A stretch of 13,311 nucleotides of DNA from Treponema sp. GTDB taxonomy: Bacteria > Spirochaetota > Spirochaetia > Treponematales > Treponemataceae. The stretch lies in NCBI GenBank assembly GCA_016292805.1, contig JAEDFM010000051.1:1-13311 (forward strand). Reading direction: 5' to 3'. This document shows positions 1 to 7,434 of this stretch, in pieces. The translations under genes were made by a program, and so were the position numbers. How positions within the stretch are numbered: position 1 is the stretch's first letter; each line of letters opens with the position of its first letter. The notes below the pieces were generated by a model. It was not told the DNA's origin, ran no database searches, and was given only the letters and a program-made list of their open reading frames with translations.

Positions 1-18
1 ATAATATAAAGTTTTACA

Positions 19-81
19 GATATTAATTAATATCCAATATAATTTTGCAAAATTCGAATTCCGCATTCCGAATTCCGCATT
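19..81. repeat. Palindromes and 14-bp direct repeat downstream of grpE
   Basis: The 87 bases beyond the grpE stop hold three perfect palindromes: GATATTAATTAATATC at 19-34, AATTTTGCAAAATT at 41-54, and AATTCGAATT at 51-60. They also hold a direct repeat of CGAATTCCGCATT at 55-67 and 69-81. A near copy of the last part, AATTCTGCATTA, sits at 2865-2876 at the asnA stop. No GC-rich hairpin with a T-tract is present, so this is not a standard intrinsic terminator. Function unknown. Confidence 0.75.
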
Positions 82-87
82 AATAAC

Positions 88-717
88 CTAAGCCTTTGGT
101 ACGCTAACCATTACTTTAGCATTTCTTATAATTCTATCTTTAAGCTTGTATCCTTTAAGATAAATCTGCTTTAAAGTTTCTTTTTCTACACCTTCTTCTT
201 CCATACGGCCAATTGCTTCGTGTTCATCAGGATTGAATTCATCACCTTCTTTACCGTAAGCAGTAAGACCATATTTGTCTTCCAGCATTTTTACAAGGCT
301 ACCGTTGATCATTTTAATTCCATCAGCAATTGCTTTTGGATCTGTTGCAGTAGCTGCAGCGTCTACAGTTCTGTCAAAATTATCAAGACTATCAAGCAAA
401 TCTGCTAAAAGATTTGAGTTAGCATATTCTGCAGTTTCAGCCTTCTCCTTAATCATTCTTTTGCGGTAGTTATCAAAATCAGCTGCACGACGCAAAAGCT
501 GGTCCTTTAACTCTGCATTTTCTTTTTCCAAAGCAGCATATTTTTCTTCCAAAGTTGGTTCCTTTGGTTCTTCTGCAGCAGTTTCTGCTTCTGCATTTTC
601 TGCTTCTGCATTTTCTGCTTCTGCATTTTCTGCCTGTGCTGCTTCTTCAGCTTTAACCTCAGCTTCCTGATTTTCAACTTTTTCTTCTGTTTCAGGTGTC
701 TGGTTTTCTTCAGCCAT
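88..717 (-). CDS. grpE: GrpE, nucleotide exchange factor of DnaK
   Basis: GrpE releases ADP from the DnaK (Hsp70) chaperone in the cytoplasm. The protein has 209 residues, close to the usual ~200. The C-terminal GrpE signature lies at about 161-204 (FNPDEHEAIG through GYKLKDRIIRNAKVMVS). It is preceded by a long helix with the family motif LLRRAADFDNYRKR (74-87) and a coiled-coil stretch from about 55. Residues 1-52 are acidic low complexity, with an Ala-Glu-Asn-Ala-Glu run encoded by a 15-bp DNA repeat. The start is supported by AAGGA 8 nt upstream (plus positions 726-730). A TTGACG box (plus 777-782) could be its -35, but the -10 is unclear. No CIRCE operator (HrcA site) is visible upstream, so heat control by HrcA here is not supported. 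Any dnaK downstream would lie outside the window. Confidence 0.96.
   Translation of the reverse strand: MAEENQTPETEEKVENQEAEVKAEEAAQAENAEAENAEAENAEAETAAEEPKEPTLEEKYAALEKENAELKDQLLRRAADFDNYRKRMIKEKAETAEYANSNLLADLLDSLDNFDRTVDAAATATDPKAIADGIKMINGSLVKMLEDKYGLTAYGKEGDEFNPDEHEAIGRMEEEGVEKETLKQIYLKGYKLKDRIIRNAKVMVSVPKA
586..630 (-). repeat. Three perfect 15-bp tandem repeats inside grpE
   Basis: The unit TGCTTCTGCATTTTC (plus strand) occurs three times in direct succession at 586-600, 601-615 and 616-630. It encodes a five-residue Glu/Asn/Ala unit in the disordered acidic N-terminus of GrpE. The unit length is a multiple of three, so copy-number change would keep the frame. Confidence 0.95.
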
Positions 718-876
718 TTCAAAATTCCTTAATTAATAATCTTACATTGTTAAAATTACTAATTTGTAGGGTTAATCGTCAATAAATTTCATAAAAAAAA
801 TGCAAATATTTCTAAGAAAATGCATTGTTTTCAGTAACAAAAGTAGCTTTTATATGTTATTAGATAACCGCAAATC

Positions 877-1857
877 CTACCACACAACCGGTGCTTTTAC
901 ATCAAAATTAAGGCTTTCTGACCGGCACTTTAATTCATATGCATGTAAATAAATTCTTTTGGCAGGCATGCCGCCGTACAGTTCATCACCTAACAAAGGG
1001 AGCCCTACAGAACTTAAATGAACCCGAATCTGATGTGTTCGTCCCGTAAAAAGATTGCATTCTACTATATAACAGTCTTTTCCTTCAAACTTTCCTTCAC
1101 CAATAATATTAAAATCAGTTTTAGAGAACTGTCCCCCCTGTTTTTCCGAGGTCTGTCCCCATTTACCAGCCTGAGACTTCCCGCTGATGCGTCCCATAAA
1201 CATTTCCACAGAGAACTTTTCCCCCACAAAATGCTCCCCATTCTTTTCAAAGCCAGTCCCCTTTCCTTCTGATGGCTGACGACTGATGACTGATGACTTC
1301 CCTACCACAGCCACATACTTTTTTTCAAAATTATGGCCCTGGAACATATTAGACACAGCCTTGTTTATAGTACGGTTTTTTGTAAAAAGAATTACGCCGG
1401 AAGTTTCCCGGTCCAAACGGTGCATAATTCCTACATAAGGTGGATTGCGTAAGGCAGGGTTTCTTTTCCATAGATAATCAACAACTGCATCGTGAAGATT
1501 AGCACGATTACCAGTAATAGTCTGTTCAACCGGAAACATGGAAGGTTTGTTTATAAAAATCAGGTTCTCATCTTCAAAAAGAACATCTTTATCTGAACAT
1601 TCAAACTTTATGTCATCAGGCTGTTTTTCGTAAAAGAATTTTTCCTTGTCAAATTCAACCACAACCTTTGATTTACCACGAAGCTCAAAAGCAGGACGGT
1701 TTACAATTCGACCATTTACACTAACTGCACCAGCCACAATAAGTCTACGGATTTTAGAATTAGAACAGGAAGCCTGTATTTTAAGGGGAAGTTCTTTCTG
1801 CAAAAATTCATCTAATCTTAAAGATTCTGCAGTAAAAAAATTATAAACCTGATTCAT
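877..1857 (-). CDS. RluA-family rRNA/tRNA pseudouridine synthase
   Basis: The enzyme would convert specific uridines in structured RNA to pseudouridine. It has 326 residues. An N-terminal S4 RNA-binding domain (about 13-70) is followed by the RluA catalytic domain. This contains NKPSMFPV (103-110), the active-site motif HRLDRETSG (146-154, catalytic Asp149) and TGRTHQIRVHL (271-281). The target site (RluC, RluD or other) cannot be told from sequence, so no symbol is given. Between KKYVAVVG and TDFNII the chain is longer than usual and low complexity (about 187-247). Part of this DNA is a heptad repeat. An AGGAA lies 2-6 nt upstream of the ATG. The neighbouring gene ends just before, so it is probably translated from the apt-asnA transcript. 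Confidence 0.93.
   Translation of the reverse strand: MNQVYNFFTAESLRLDEFLQKELPLKIQASCSNSKIRRLIVAGAVSVNGRIVNRPAFELRGKSKVVVEFDKEKFFYEKQPDDIKFECSDKDVLFEDENLIFINKPSMFPVEQTITGNRANLHDAVVDYLWKRNPALRNPPYVGIMHRLDRETSGVILFTKNRTINKAVSNMFQGHNFEKKYVAVVGKSSVISRQPSEGKGTGFEKNGEHFVGEKFSVEMFMGRISGKSQAGKWGQTSEKQGGQFSKTDFNIIGEGKFEGKDCYIVECNLFTGRTHQIRVHLSSVGLPLLGDELYGGMPAKRIYLHAYELKCRSESLNFDVKAPVVW
1269..1296 (-). repeat. Heptad repeat (CTGATGA-type) within the pseudouridine synthase gene
   Basis: On the plus strand four consecutive heptads can be read: CTGATGG (1269-1275), CTGACGA (1276-1282), CTGATGA (1283-1289) and CTGATGA (1290-1296). On the coding strand they encode part of SSVISRQPS, just after the conserved KKYVAVVG. 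The same heptad family appears in register in the rex-serC spacer at 13146-13175. Confidence 0.8.
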
Positions 1858-1862
1858 ATTTC

Positions 1863-2849
1863 CTAATTTACACTGTAATCAGGACCTTCTTCGCCTGCAA
1901 AAATATTCACTTTACATTCCATCATACAAACATTTTCAGCAAAGGCTTTAAGGTCAAAAATTTCTTCGCTGAACAAATCATCTGGATGATATGAAGTTTC
2001 TATCTGGCTTTCCTGGTTTTCGCCGGCCAGACGGGACATTGCACCGTTAATTGTAACAACATCGTGAACAACAGTAAGCAAATCATCACACTGTTTTTCT
2101 TCGTATTTTACATCAAGGAAAAGCAGCTGCATTTTTTCTATAGCTTTGTGTTCTTCTTTTTCTGGAATAAAACCACTTTTGTAGTCGCAGTTATTACAGC
2201 GCTGCCATTCAGCAAAATCGGCAAAAAAGCGGGATGGATAAATGCGCAAAGGTTTTAAAGCTGAAAGGAACCAGGGTACAGCACGGCCTTGGGTATAAAA
2301 AGTTCTGCAGGCAAAGGAAAGGTCACGGGCGTAACGAATATCTTTTGCAGAAAAAAGACCGGTAACCCTGGCAGTATCATCTGCACCCTCCATTGTCTGT
2401 GGAAAATCTATGTGATTTGGATACTGGTTTACGGCAAAATCAAGGCGGTCCATATAAGCTTTTAAGGAATCACCTTCTGCAGTGGCATAAGTAAGATAAA
2501 ATCCAAAAACCAGACCAAAATCATTCAAAAGATTTGCTTTATTTGCGTAGTATTTCTTATCAAATAAAAGTTTTCCGCCTTTATTTTCACATTCCAGAGG
2601 AATATCAAAAGAACAGAAAATCTGGGTAGCAGCAAGGGCAACTTCTTTATCTATTACAGAAGCATCAATTAAAAGATTCAGATACAAATCTGGAGCCTTC
2701 TGTGCAAAAAGATTGATTATTTTTAATAGCTGTCGTTTGTCTTTAGAAACAGAAGCATCGTGAAGTGTAAACTCTGTTACATCTTTTTTCTTGAGGTTTT
2801 CTATCTGAGTTTCTAAATCTTTTACCGCAAACTGATACTGCTTATCCAT
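1863..2849 (-). CDS. Radical-SAM-like protein without cluster cysteines (DUF4080-like C-terminus)
   Basis: Function unknown. Of its 328 residues, about 25-160 read like the later strands of a radical SAM barrel: FTLHDASVSKDKRQLL, then LLIDASVIDKEV, then FGFYLTYATAEGDSLK and a helix ending NHIDFPQ. Residues about 165-220 (SAKDIRYARDLSFACRTFY, GRAVPWF, FAEWQRCNNC) recall the C-terminal DUF4080 region of B12-binding radical SAM proteins, as I remember that family. The N-terminal CxxxCxxC that binds the [4Fe-4S] cluster is absent, as is a B12 domain. The eight cysteines start at residue 79, and only C218/C221 form a CxxC. Nothing upstream could encode the missing part, because asnA ends 24 bp before the ATG. 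No clear Shine-Dalgarno is seen. It lies between asnA and the pseudouridine synthase in a tight run of genes. Confidence 0.5.
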   Translation of the reverse strand: MDKQYQFAVKDLETQIENLKKKDVTEFTLHDASVSKDKRQLLKIINLFAQKAPDLYLNLLIDASVIDKEVALAATQIFCSFDIPLECENKGGKLLFDKKYYANKANLLNDFGLVFGFYLTYATAEGDSLKAYMDRLDFAVNQYPNHIDFPQTMEGADDTARVTGLFSAKDIRYARDLSFACRTFYTQGRAVPWFLSALKPLRIYPSRFFADFAEWQRCNNCDYKSGFIPEKEEHKAIEKMQLLFLDVKYEEKQCDDLLTVVHDVVTINGAMSRLAGENQESQIETSYHPDDLFSEEIFDLKAFAENVCMMECKVNIFAGEEGPDYSVN

Positions 2850-2873
2850 AAGAATATCATTCTTAATTCTGCA

Positions 2874-3905
2874 TTACAACAACACAATACCGCGTTTTTT
2901 GCAGTCTTTTTTAATTTCGTCTGTCCAAACGCTAACCTGAGTTTCACCAATGTGTGCCTTGCGTAAAAGGAACATACACAAACGAGACTGCCCAATACCG
3001 CCGCCTAAAGTCTGTGTTAATTCGCCTTTTAAAAGTTTTGAATGGAATTCAAACTTAGCTCTTTCTGGACAACCTCTTTCTTCAAGCTGAGCCTTTAAGC
3101 TTTCCGGGCTAACACGAATACCCATAGAAGAAAGTTCAAATGCAGAGTTCAAAACTGGGTTCCATACAAGGATATCGCCGTTTAATCCACGATGACCATC
3201 GCCACTTTCTGTAATCCAGTCATCATAGTCTGGAGCACGACCGTCGTGAATTGAACCATCCGGAAGCTTTCCACCAATACCAGTTACAAAGATAGCACCA
3301 TATTTTTTAGCCATCTTGTCTTCACGCTCTTTTGGGGTAAGCTTTGGAAATTCCTTCTGAAGGTCATCAGCATAAAGAATCTTAATTTCTTTTGGAAGAA
3401 TTGGTTTAATTTCTGGATAACGGTCATAAATGAAAAATTCAGTTCTCTGAATACAGCGGTAAACCTTTTTTACAATTTCGTGCAAGTAGTAAACTGTGCG
3501 GTCTTTTTCGTCAATTGCCATACACCAGTCCCACTGATCAACATAAATTGAGTGGATTGGATCTAAATCTTCATCTGGGCGAAGAGCGTTCATATCTGTG
3601 TAGATACCAAAGCCAGGTTCCAGTTCCAGATCTGTAATTTTCATTCTCTTCCATTTTGCTAAAGACTGAACAATTTCCATTTTCTGTTCGTTCAAAGCTT
3701 TTACTGGGAAGCTTACAGGGCGTTCTACACCGTTCAAGTCGTCGTTGATACCTGTGCCAGCGCCTACGAAAAGTGGAGCTGTTACACGGGTAAGATTCAA
3801 TTCAGTTGAAAGTGCCAGCTGGAAAAAATCTTTAATTGCAACAATTGCGTGTTCTGTTTCTTTTGTGTTCAAAATGCTTTTATATTTAGCAGGTAATTTA
3901 ATCAT
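2874..3905 (-). CDS. asnA: Aspartate-ammonia ligase (AsnA-type asparagine synthetase)
   Basis: This cytoplasmic enzyme makes asparagine from aspartate, ammonia and ATP, with AMP and pyrophosphate as products. It is related to class II aminoacyl-tRNA synthetases. The 343 residues match the family length (~330). AsnA landmarks include VTAPLFVGAGTGINDDLNG (41-59), HSIYVDQWDW (118-127), the DGRAPDYDDW segment (221-230) and the ATP-site loop GGGIGQSR (301-308). The ORF is intact. The start is fixed by AGGTGA, which overlaps the last codons of apt, and the two genes are only 2 bp apart, so they are translationally coupled. Use of AsnA rather than glutamine-dependent AsnB is common in spirochaetes and other host-associated bacteria. 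Confidence 0.96.
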   Translation of the reverse strand: MIKLPAKYKSILNTKETEHAIVAIKDFFQLALSTELNLTRVTAPLFVGAGTGINDDLNGVERPVSFPVKALNEQKMEIVQSLAKWKRMKITDLELEPGFGIYTDMNALRPDEDLDPIHSIYVDQWDWCMAIDEKDRTVYYLHEIVKKVYRCIQRTEFFIYDRYPEIKPILPKEIKILYADDLQKEFPKLTPKEREDKMAKKYGAIFVTGIGGKLPDGSIHDGRAPDYDDWITESGDGHRGLNGDILVWNPVLNSAFELSSMGIRVSPESLKAQLEERGCPERAKFEFHSKLLKGELTQTLGGGIGQSRLCMFLLRKAHIGETQVSVWTDEIKKDCKKRGIVLL

Positions 3906-3907
3906 TT

Positions 3908-4438
3908 TTATTCACCTTTATAATTTATTAATGTTGTTACTTTGCAAGGAGCAAGCACCTTTTCGTAATTCAAGTCGGGAAGACCGATAACGCCAAAGAA
4001 ATCAGTAACTTCCCCGCCTCCCTGCTCAATTAAGTTCTTTGTAGCTGCCAAAGTTCCACCAGTTGCAATCAAATCATCTACAACCAGATATTTCTGTCCA
4101 GCCTTAATATCAGCCTTGTGAGCTTCAATAGTTGCAGTTCCATATTCAAGAGCATAGCTGCAGCTATATGTGTCTCCAGGCAATTTTCCTTTTTTACGGA
4201 TTAAGATTAATGGAAGACCCATTTTTTCTGCCAGTGAACCGGCAAAAATAAAACCGCGAGATTCAACAGCGGCAATAGCATTAATTCCAGAGTCTTTGTA
4301 TATTTCATACATCTGTTCAAGACAATATTTAAATGCTTCAGGATTTGTTAAGATACTTGTAATATCATAGAAGAGAATTCCTGGTTTTGGAAAATCAGGA
4401 ATTCGACGAATAGCTTTATCTAAAGATTCAACGTTCAT
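3908..4438 (-). CDS. apt: Adenine phosphoribosyltransferase
   Basis: The enzyme salvages adenine, converting adenine plus PRPP to AMP plus pyrophosphate in the cytoplasm. Its 176 residues are typical for the family. The sequence shows FPKPGILFYDIT (16-27), the ESRGFIF segment (59-65), the flexible loop RKKGKLPG (81-88) and the PRPP-binding motif VVDDLIATGGT (119-129). It is the first gene of a close-packed group that continues with asnA, the radical-SAM-like gene and the pseudouridine synthase. No Shine-Dalgarno lies before the ATG. A promoter whose -10 ends 9 nt before the ATG suggests a very short or absent leader. Confidence 0.96.
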   Translation of the reverse strand: MNVESLDKAIRRIPDFPKPGILFYDITSILTNPEAFKYCLEQMYEIYKDSGINAIAAVESRGFIFAGSLAEKMGLPLILIRKKGKLPGDTYSCSYALEYGTATIEAHKADIKAGQKYLVVDDLIATGGTLAATKNLIEQGGGEVTDFFGVIGLPDLNYEKVLAPCKVTTLINYKGE

Positions 4439-4447
4439 AATGAAAAT

Positions 4448-4476
4448 ATTCTAATACTATGTATTCTGATTTTCAA
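4448..4476 (-). promoter_or_regulatory. Putative apt promoter, near-leaderless
   Basis: On the minus strand TTGAAA (4476-4471) and TAGAAT (4453-4448) are separated by 17 bp. The -10 box ends 9 nt before the apt ATG at 4438, so transcription would begin about 2-3 nt upstream of it. Confidence 0.5.
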
Positions 4477-4481
4477 GATTT

Positions 4482-6317
4482 TTATATCTTAGAACGGCGG
4501 GCAAGGAAGAAAATTGTATCAAATATGAAAATAACTACATAAACTGCCGTAGCAACTGCAATAGATGAACCCAATCCACAGAAAGTTACAATTGCATAAT
4601 TCAATAATTTAAAGATAGACATAAGGAATTCATAGAAAAGCCAGCAGACTACAATCAAAAATGGGAATATTCCTGCCCAGCTCATTTTAAAGTAGTCGTT
4701 AGTACCAACCCTTGTATTCCATGCAAAGCTGGCAACAATCAGGAAAATCAAAAGTACCCAGAAAGCATAGAACAGTCTGTTTAACAAGGTCTGTGTATAA
4801 ACTTCGGCAGAAAAACCATAGTTATCTGCACGGCGAATCAACTTGAACAAAGACATCATAGTAAGACTTGCTGGATTATTAGTTGAAGTTTCAAACATTG
4901 TAAAATCGTTATAGGAAACTGGAAGAATCATATAACCTGGTGCATTTGAAATACTTCCGTACGCATCTGAATAAACAGGTTTAATTTCTGTATTTGGAGT
5001 GTCCCGTCCAACTGAATTAAGCATAAAATATGGAATAAAATCTACAGAATCATCAATATCCATCAATTCCTTTGAATTTGGATTAAGATCCTTTACTGAT
5101 ACTGGCAAAACCTTTGCGTATGGTACCTGCATTTTACGAACAAAATTTCCATTTTCATCCAAGGAAGTTATGGTCAAATCGCGAAGATACTGAATTGAAT
5201 TTCCAGTTTCTTTTACAGAAGTCATACCCTTGAAATAAACAATATCCTGGGAATTATCTTTATACTGGTAAGAAAAATAAACATCATTTACATCTTCAAA
5301 AGTTGCAAGTTCAAAAGTTTCATCTATAAAGAAGTATTTTTCTCTTACTCTGTTTTCTGCAATATTAAGATAGAAAGTAACATCTGGATCTGTAGAAAGC
5401 TCACGAGTTGTATTTGCCAGTTCATTAAAAATGTAATAGGCCTTAAGGTCATTTTTTTCTAAAAGGGCCACATAACCTTCGTATTTTCTTTCAAAAATAA
5501 CCTGCTGGTCATTCTTTTTTAAAATATGATACTGAGTTAGCTTATTCCAGGCTTCGGTCTGCAATATCTTAATATCTTCCAGATTTGGATCTTTAGAAGA
5601 AGCAAAGCTTAAAGCTATACCCGCATAATAATGAGCATTAAACCATTCTTCATTTTCATACGCAGCCTGAGCCTTTTTGTAATTTTCGTATGCAATAGAA
5701 AGATTTTCAGTATTTACATTAACCTTTTCAGTTTTATTGGTTTTAATATTTTCTTCGTAAAGCTTAAAACGAATATTACTTGTATTTATACGGCTAATCT
5801 GTTCTTCTGTTTTATCTTTTAATGTATTTGCCCCTTTTGAGTTTCTATCCAGTTTAAGGGCTGCATCTGCATAACGGGAAGCTCTTTCGTAATAACCGTT
5901 ATCATAAAGATTATTACCAACCTTAATATAATCATTAATCAATTTAGGTCTGTTTATAATAGAAGCTTGTGTACGGTTTATTAATGGAACACAAACTTCG
6001 GCAGCCATTGTGAGAACAAATGAAAAAATGATGGATAAAATCATTACCTGCTTGTAACGGTCAAACATAGCCTTTGAAAAGCGGTCTGTACTACCTTCCG
6101 AGTTGCGTCCAAAATGTACAGAAAAACCTACCATAAAGCCCGTAAGTGCAATTGCGGGAAGATATTTTAAGAAATAACTAAAACCACGGCATAACTTATA
6201 AGTAGTTATTCCGCTGCTTGTAATTTCAATATTTAATGGAAGTACAAAACCAAGAACAATTGCAACAATTAATCCGAAACCAAAGAAAAACGATAAAATA
6301 CCAATAACTTTTTTCAT
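4482..6317 (-). CDS. LptF/LptG-like membrane protein with TPR-like insert
   Basis: Function not established. The 611-residue protein has six predicted TM helices arranged 3 + 3: about 5-28, 48-68, 88-111, then 513-533, 546-570 and 580-606. The large middle domain begins with TPR-like helices (about 127-300; GNNLYDNGYYERASRYADAA and YENEEWFNAHYYAGIAL). It continues with a beta-rich part (about 330-410) containing IQYLRDLTITSLDENG and then YAKV, which resembles the periplasmic jellyroll of LptF/LptG lipid-export permeases. The stretch before TM4 (SLFKLIRRADNYGF, then YTQTLLNRLFYAFW) also resembles LptF/G. The family assignment is therefore inference from topology and weak motifs. I chose the ATG at 6317, just after a TM-rich partner gene that ends at 6325; an upstream in-frame ATG at 6362 would overlap that gene and add a basic leader before the first TM helix. 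Confidence 0.5.
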   Translation of the reverse strand: MKKVIGILSFFFGFGLIVAIVLGFVLPLNIEITSSGITTYKLCRGFSYFLKYLPAIALTGFMVGFSVHFGRNSEGSTDRFSKAMFDRYKQVMILSIIFSFVLTMAAEVCVPLINRTQASIINRPKLINDYIKVGNNLYDNGYYERASRYADAALKLDRNSKGANTLKDKTEEQISRINTSNIRFKLYEENIKTNKTEKVNVNTENLSIAYENYKKAQAAYENEEWFNAHYYAGIALSFASSKDPNLEDIKILQTEAWNKLTQYHILKKNDQQVIFERKYEGYVALLEKNDLKAYYIFNELANTTRELSTDPDVTFYLNIAENRVREKYFFIDETFELATFEDVNDVYFSYQYKDNSQDIVYFKGMTSVKETGNSIQYLRDLTITSLDENGNFVRKMQVPYAKVLPVSVKDLNPNSKELMDIDDSVDFIPYFMLNSVGRDTPNTEIKPVYSDAYGSISNAPGYMILPVSYNDFTMFETSTNNPASLTMMSLFKLIRRADNYGFSAEVYTQTLLNRLFYAFWVLLIFLIVASFAWNTRVGTNDYFKMSWAGIFPFLIVVCWLFYEFLMSIFKLLNYAIVTFCGLGSSIAVATAVYVVIFIFDTIFFLARRSKI

Positions 6318-6324
6318 ATCTACC

Positions 6325-7272
6325 CTACGCCTTCTTATGCTTGCGAACTGCAAAAATAACAATTCCAGTAATGATAAATACTAAGCCTGTAATTAAGTTT
6401 ATAAAACAAAGCAAAGGCTCATCCATATAATGATTCAAGAAACTAAAGAATTTATTATTTGTAATCTTAAACAAGATTCTGCTTAAAACTGGAGAATAAT
6501 AAAGAGTATTCACCATCAATACACCTGCTGTTTCTATAACAAACATAACAAGAGCTATAAGCTTCCATTTATAATAGTTTGAAAGACCGTAAAGTGAACA
6601 CAAAACAAAGGCCATAGTCAAAAATCCCAGGTAAAAGGTAATTCCTTTTTGCCAGGCAATTTCTCCACGGCGGATAATAAGACTAAAATCTATAAGTTTT
6701 GGAAGTTTAGATTCACCAATTGAATCTTTAATCAATATTTCACGGTATGGGGCAGCTGCTGTATAAAGTTCAAAATCTGCAGTGTCTCTTACTACTGCAA
6801 TATCTACTCCACCCTCCTCTGCAGTATCAATAATTACAGCTGGAGTATCTGCATAAAAATCCTGCATAAAATAATAGACATGACCATTCGCAGCTCTAAA
6901 ATGATTTTTAGAAAGAGGCTCAGCTTCTATCTTTACACTGGTTCTTGAGTATATTCTTTCCCTGCCATAGTAAACCAAAGGAAACAAACAGATCCATGTA
7001 ATAACACAAACCAATATATAGAAAATAGTTTGAATAACACCTGCCGCATGACGGGTTCTGTAATAACACATTACTGGACATATAAGCACCAGTACGCAGG
7101 CTGCTATATAGAAGAAAGCCTTTTCCAGATATACATAGCTAAAGTTTGCACTTGTTGAACCTGCTACATAATTTAATGTATTTAAATAAAGAGCATACAC
7201 CAAAGTTCCAACTACAGTGGCAACCAGGAGAAATAAAAAATAGGTCAATAATAGTTTCAAGCCTTTCTTCAT
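6325..7272 (-). CDS. Six-TM membrane protein, partner of the LptF/G-like gene
   Basis: I do not recognise the family with confidence. The 315-residue protein has three N-terminal TM helices (about 8-30, 50-70, 79-101), a soluble domain of about 105 residues (104-208) and three C-terminal TM helices (about 210-230, 236-258, 286-309). This 3 + domain + 3 plan equals that of LptF/LptG and of the next gene, which starts 7 bp after this stop. The two may therefore form a heteromeric membrane complex, as LptF and LptG do (inference). The soluble part contains RAANGHVYYF and a predicted beta-rich run. No Shine-Dalgarno lies before the ATG. GATAAT (7284-7279) ends 6 nt upstream of it but lacks a good -35. 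It is the first gene of the leftward group and is divergent from the STAS gene. Confidence 0.55.
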   Translation of the reverse strand: MKKGLKLLLTYFLFLLVATVVGTLVYALYLNTLNYVAGSTSANFSYVYLEKAFFYIAACVLVLICPVMCYYRTRHAAGVIQTIFYILVCVITWICLFPLVYYGRERIYSRTSVKIEAEPLSKNHFRAANGHVYYFMQDFYADTPAVIIDTAEEGGVDIAVVRDTADFELYTAAAPYREILIKDSIGESKLPKLIDFSLIIRRGEIAWQKGITFYLGFLTMAFVLCSLYGLSNYYKWKLIALVMFVIETAGVLMVNTLYYSPVLSRILFKITNNKFFSFLNHYMDEPLLCFINLITGLVFIITGIVIFAVRKHKKA

Positions 7273-7372
7273 ATTAATATTATCGTCTTATAATAAGATA
7301 ATGTTTAAAAATAAACTAACATTTCTGACAAATTCTATCGATAATATAATAACAAATAATTAGTCGAATAAT

Positions 7373-7402
7373 TTGACATATAATATTATAATTAGTTATA
7401 AT
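7373..7402 (+). promoter_or_regulatory. Consensus sigma-70-type promoter of the STAS gene
   Basis: TTGACA (7373-7378) and TATAAT (7397-7402) are both perfect consensus hexamers with an 18-bp spacer. Transcription would start near 7409, leaving a leader of about 25 nt with a GAGAGA ribosome site (7422-7427) before the ATG at 7435. Confidence 0.8.
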
Positions 7403-7434
7403 AGTATGATAGAAAAATAATGAGAGAATGATTT

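Noticed and set aside
507..722. Lys-rich 71-residue frame overlapping the 5' end of grpE
   Set aside because: It is the shifted reading of the Glu/Ala repeat codons of grpE and has no independent support.
856..868. Hairpin GTTAT-tag-ATAAC after the pseudouridine synthase as a terminator
   Set aside because: The stem is only 5 bp, AT-rich and has no adjacent T-tract.
718..876. CIRCE/HrcA operator upstream of grpE
   Set aside because: No TTAGCACTC-N9-GAGTGCTAA-like inverted repeat is present in this spacer.
6318..6362. Upstream ATG adding 15 residues to the LptF/G-like protein
   Set aside because: It lies inside the preceding gene, and the resulting Arg-rich leader before the first TM helix is less likely than the MKK start.
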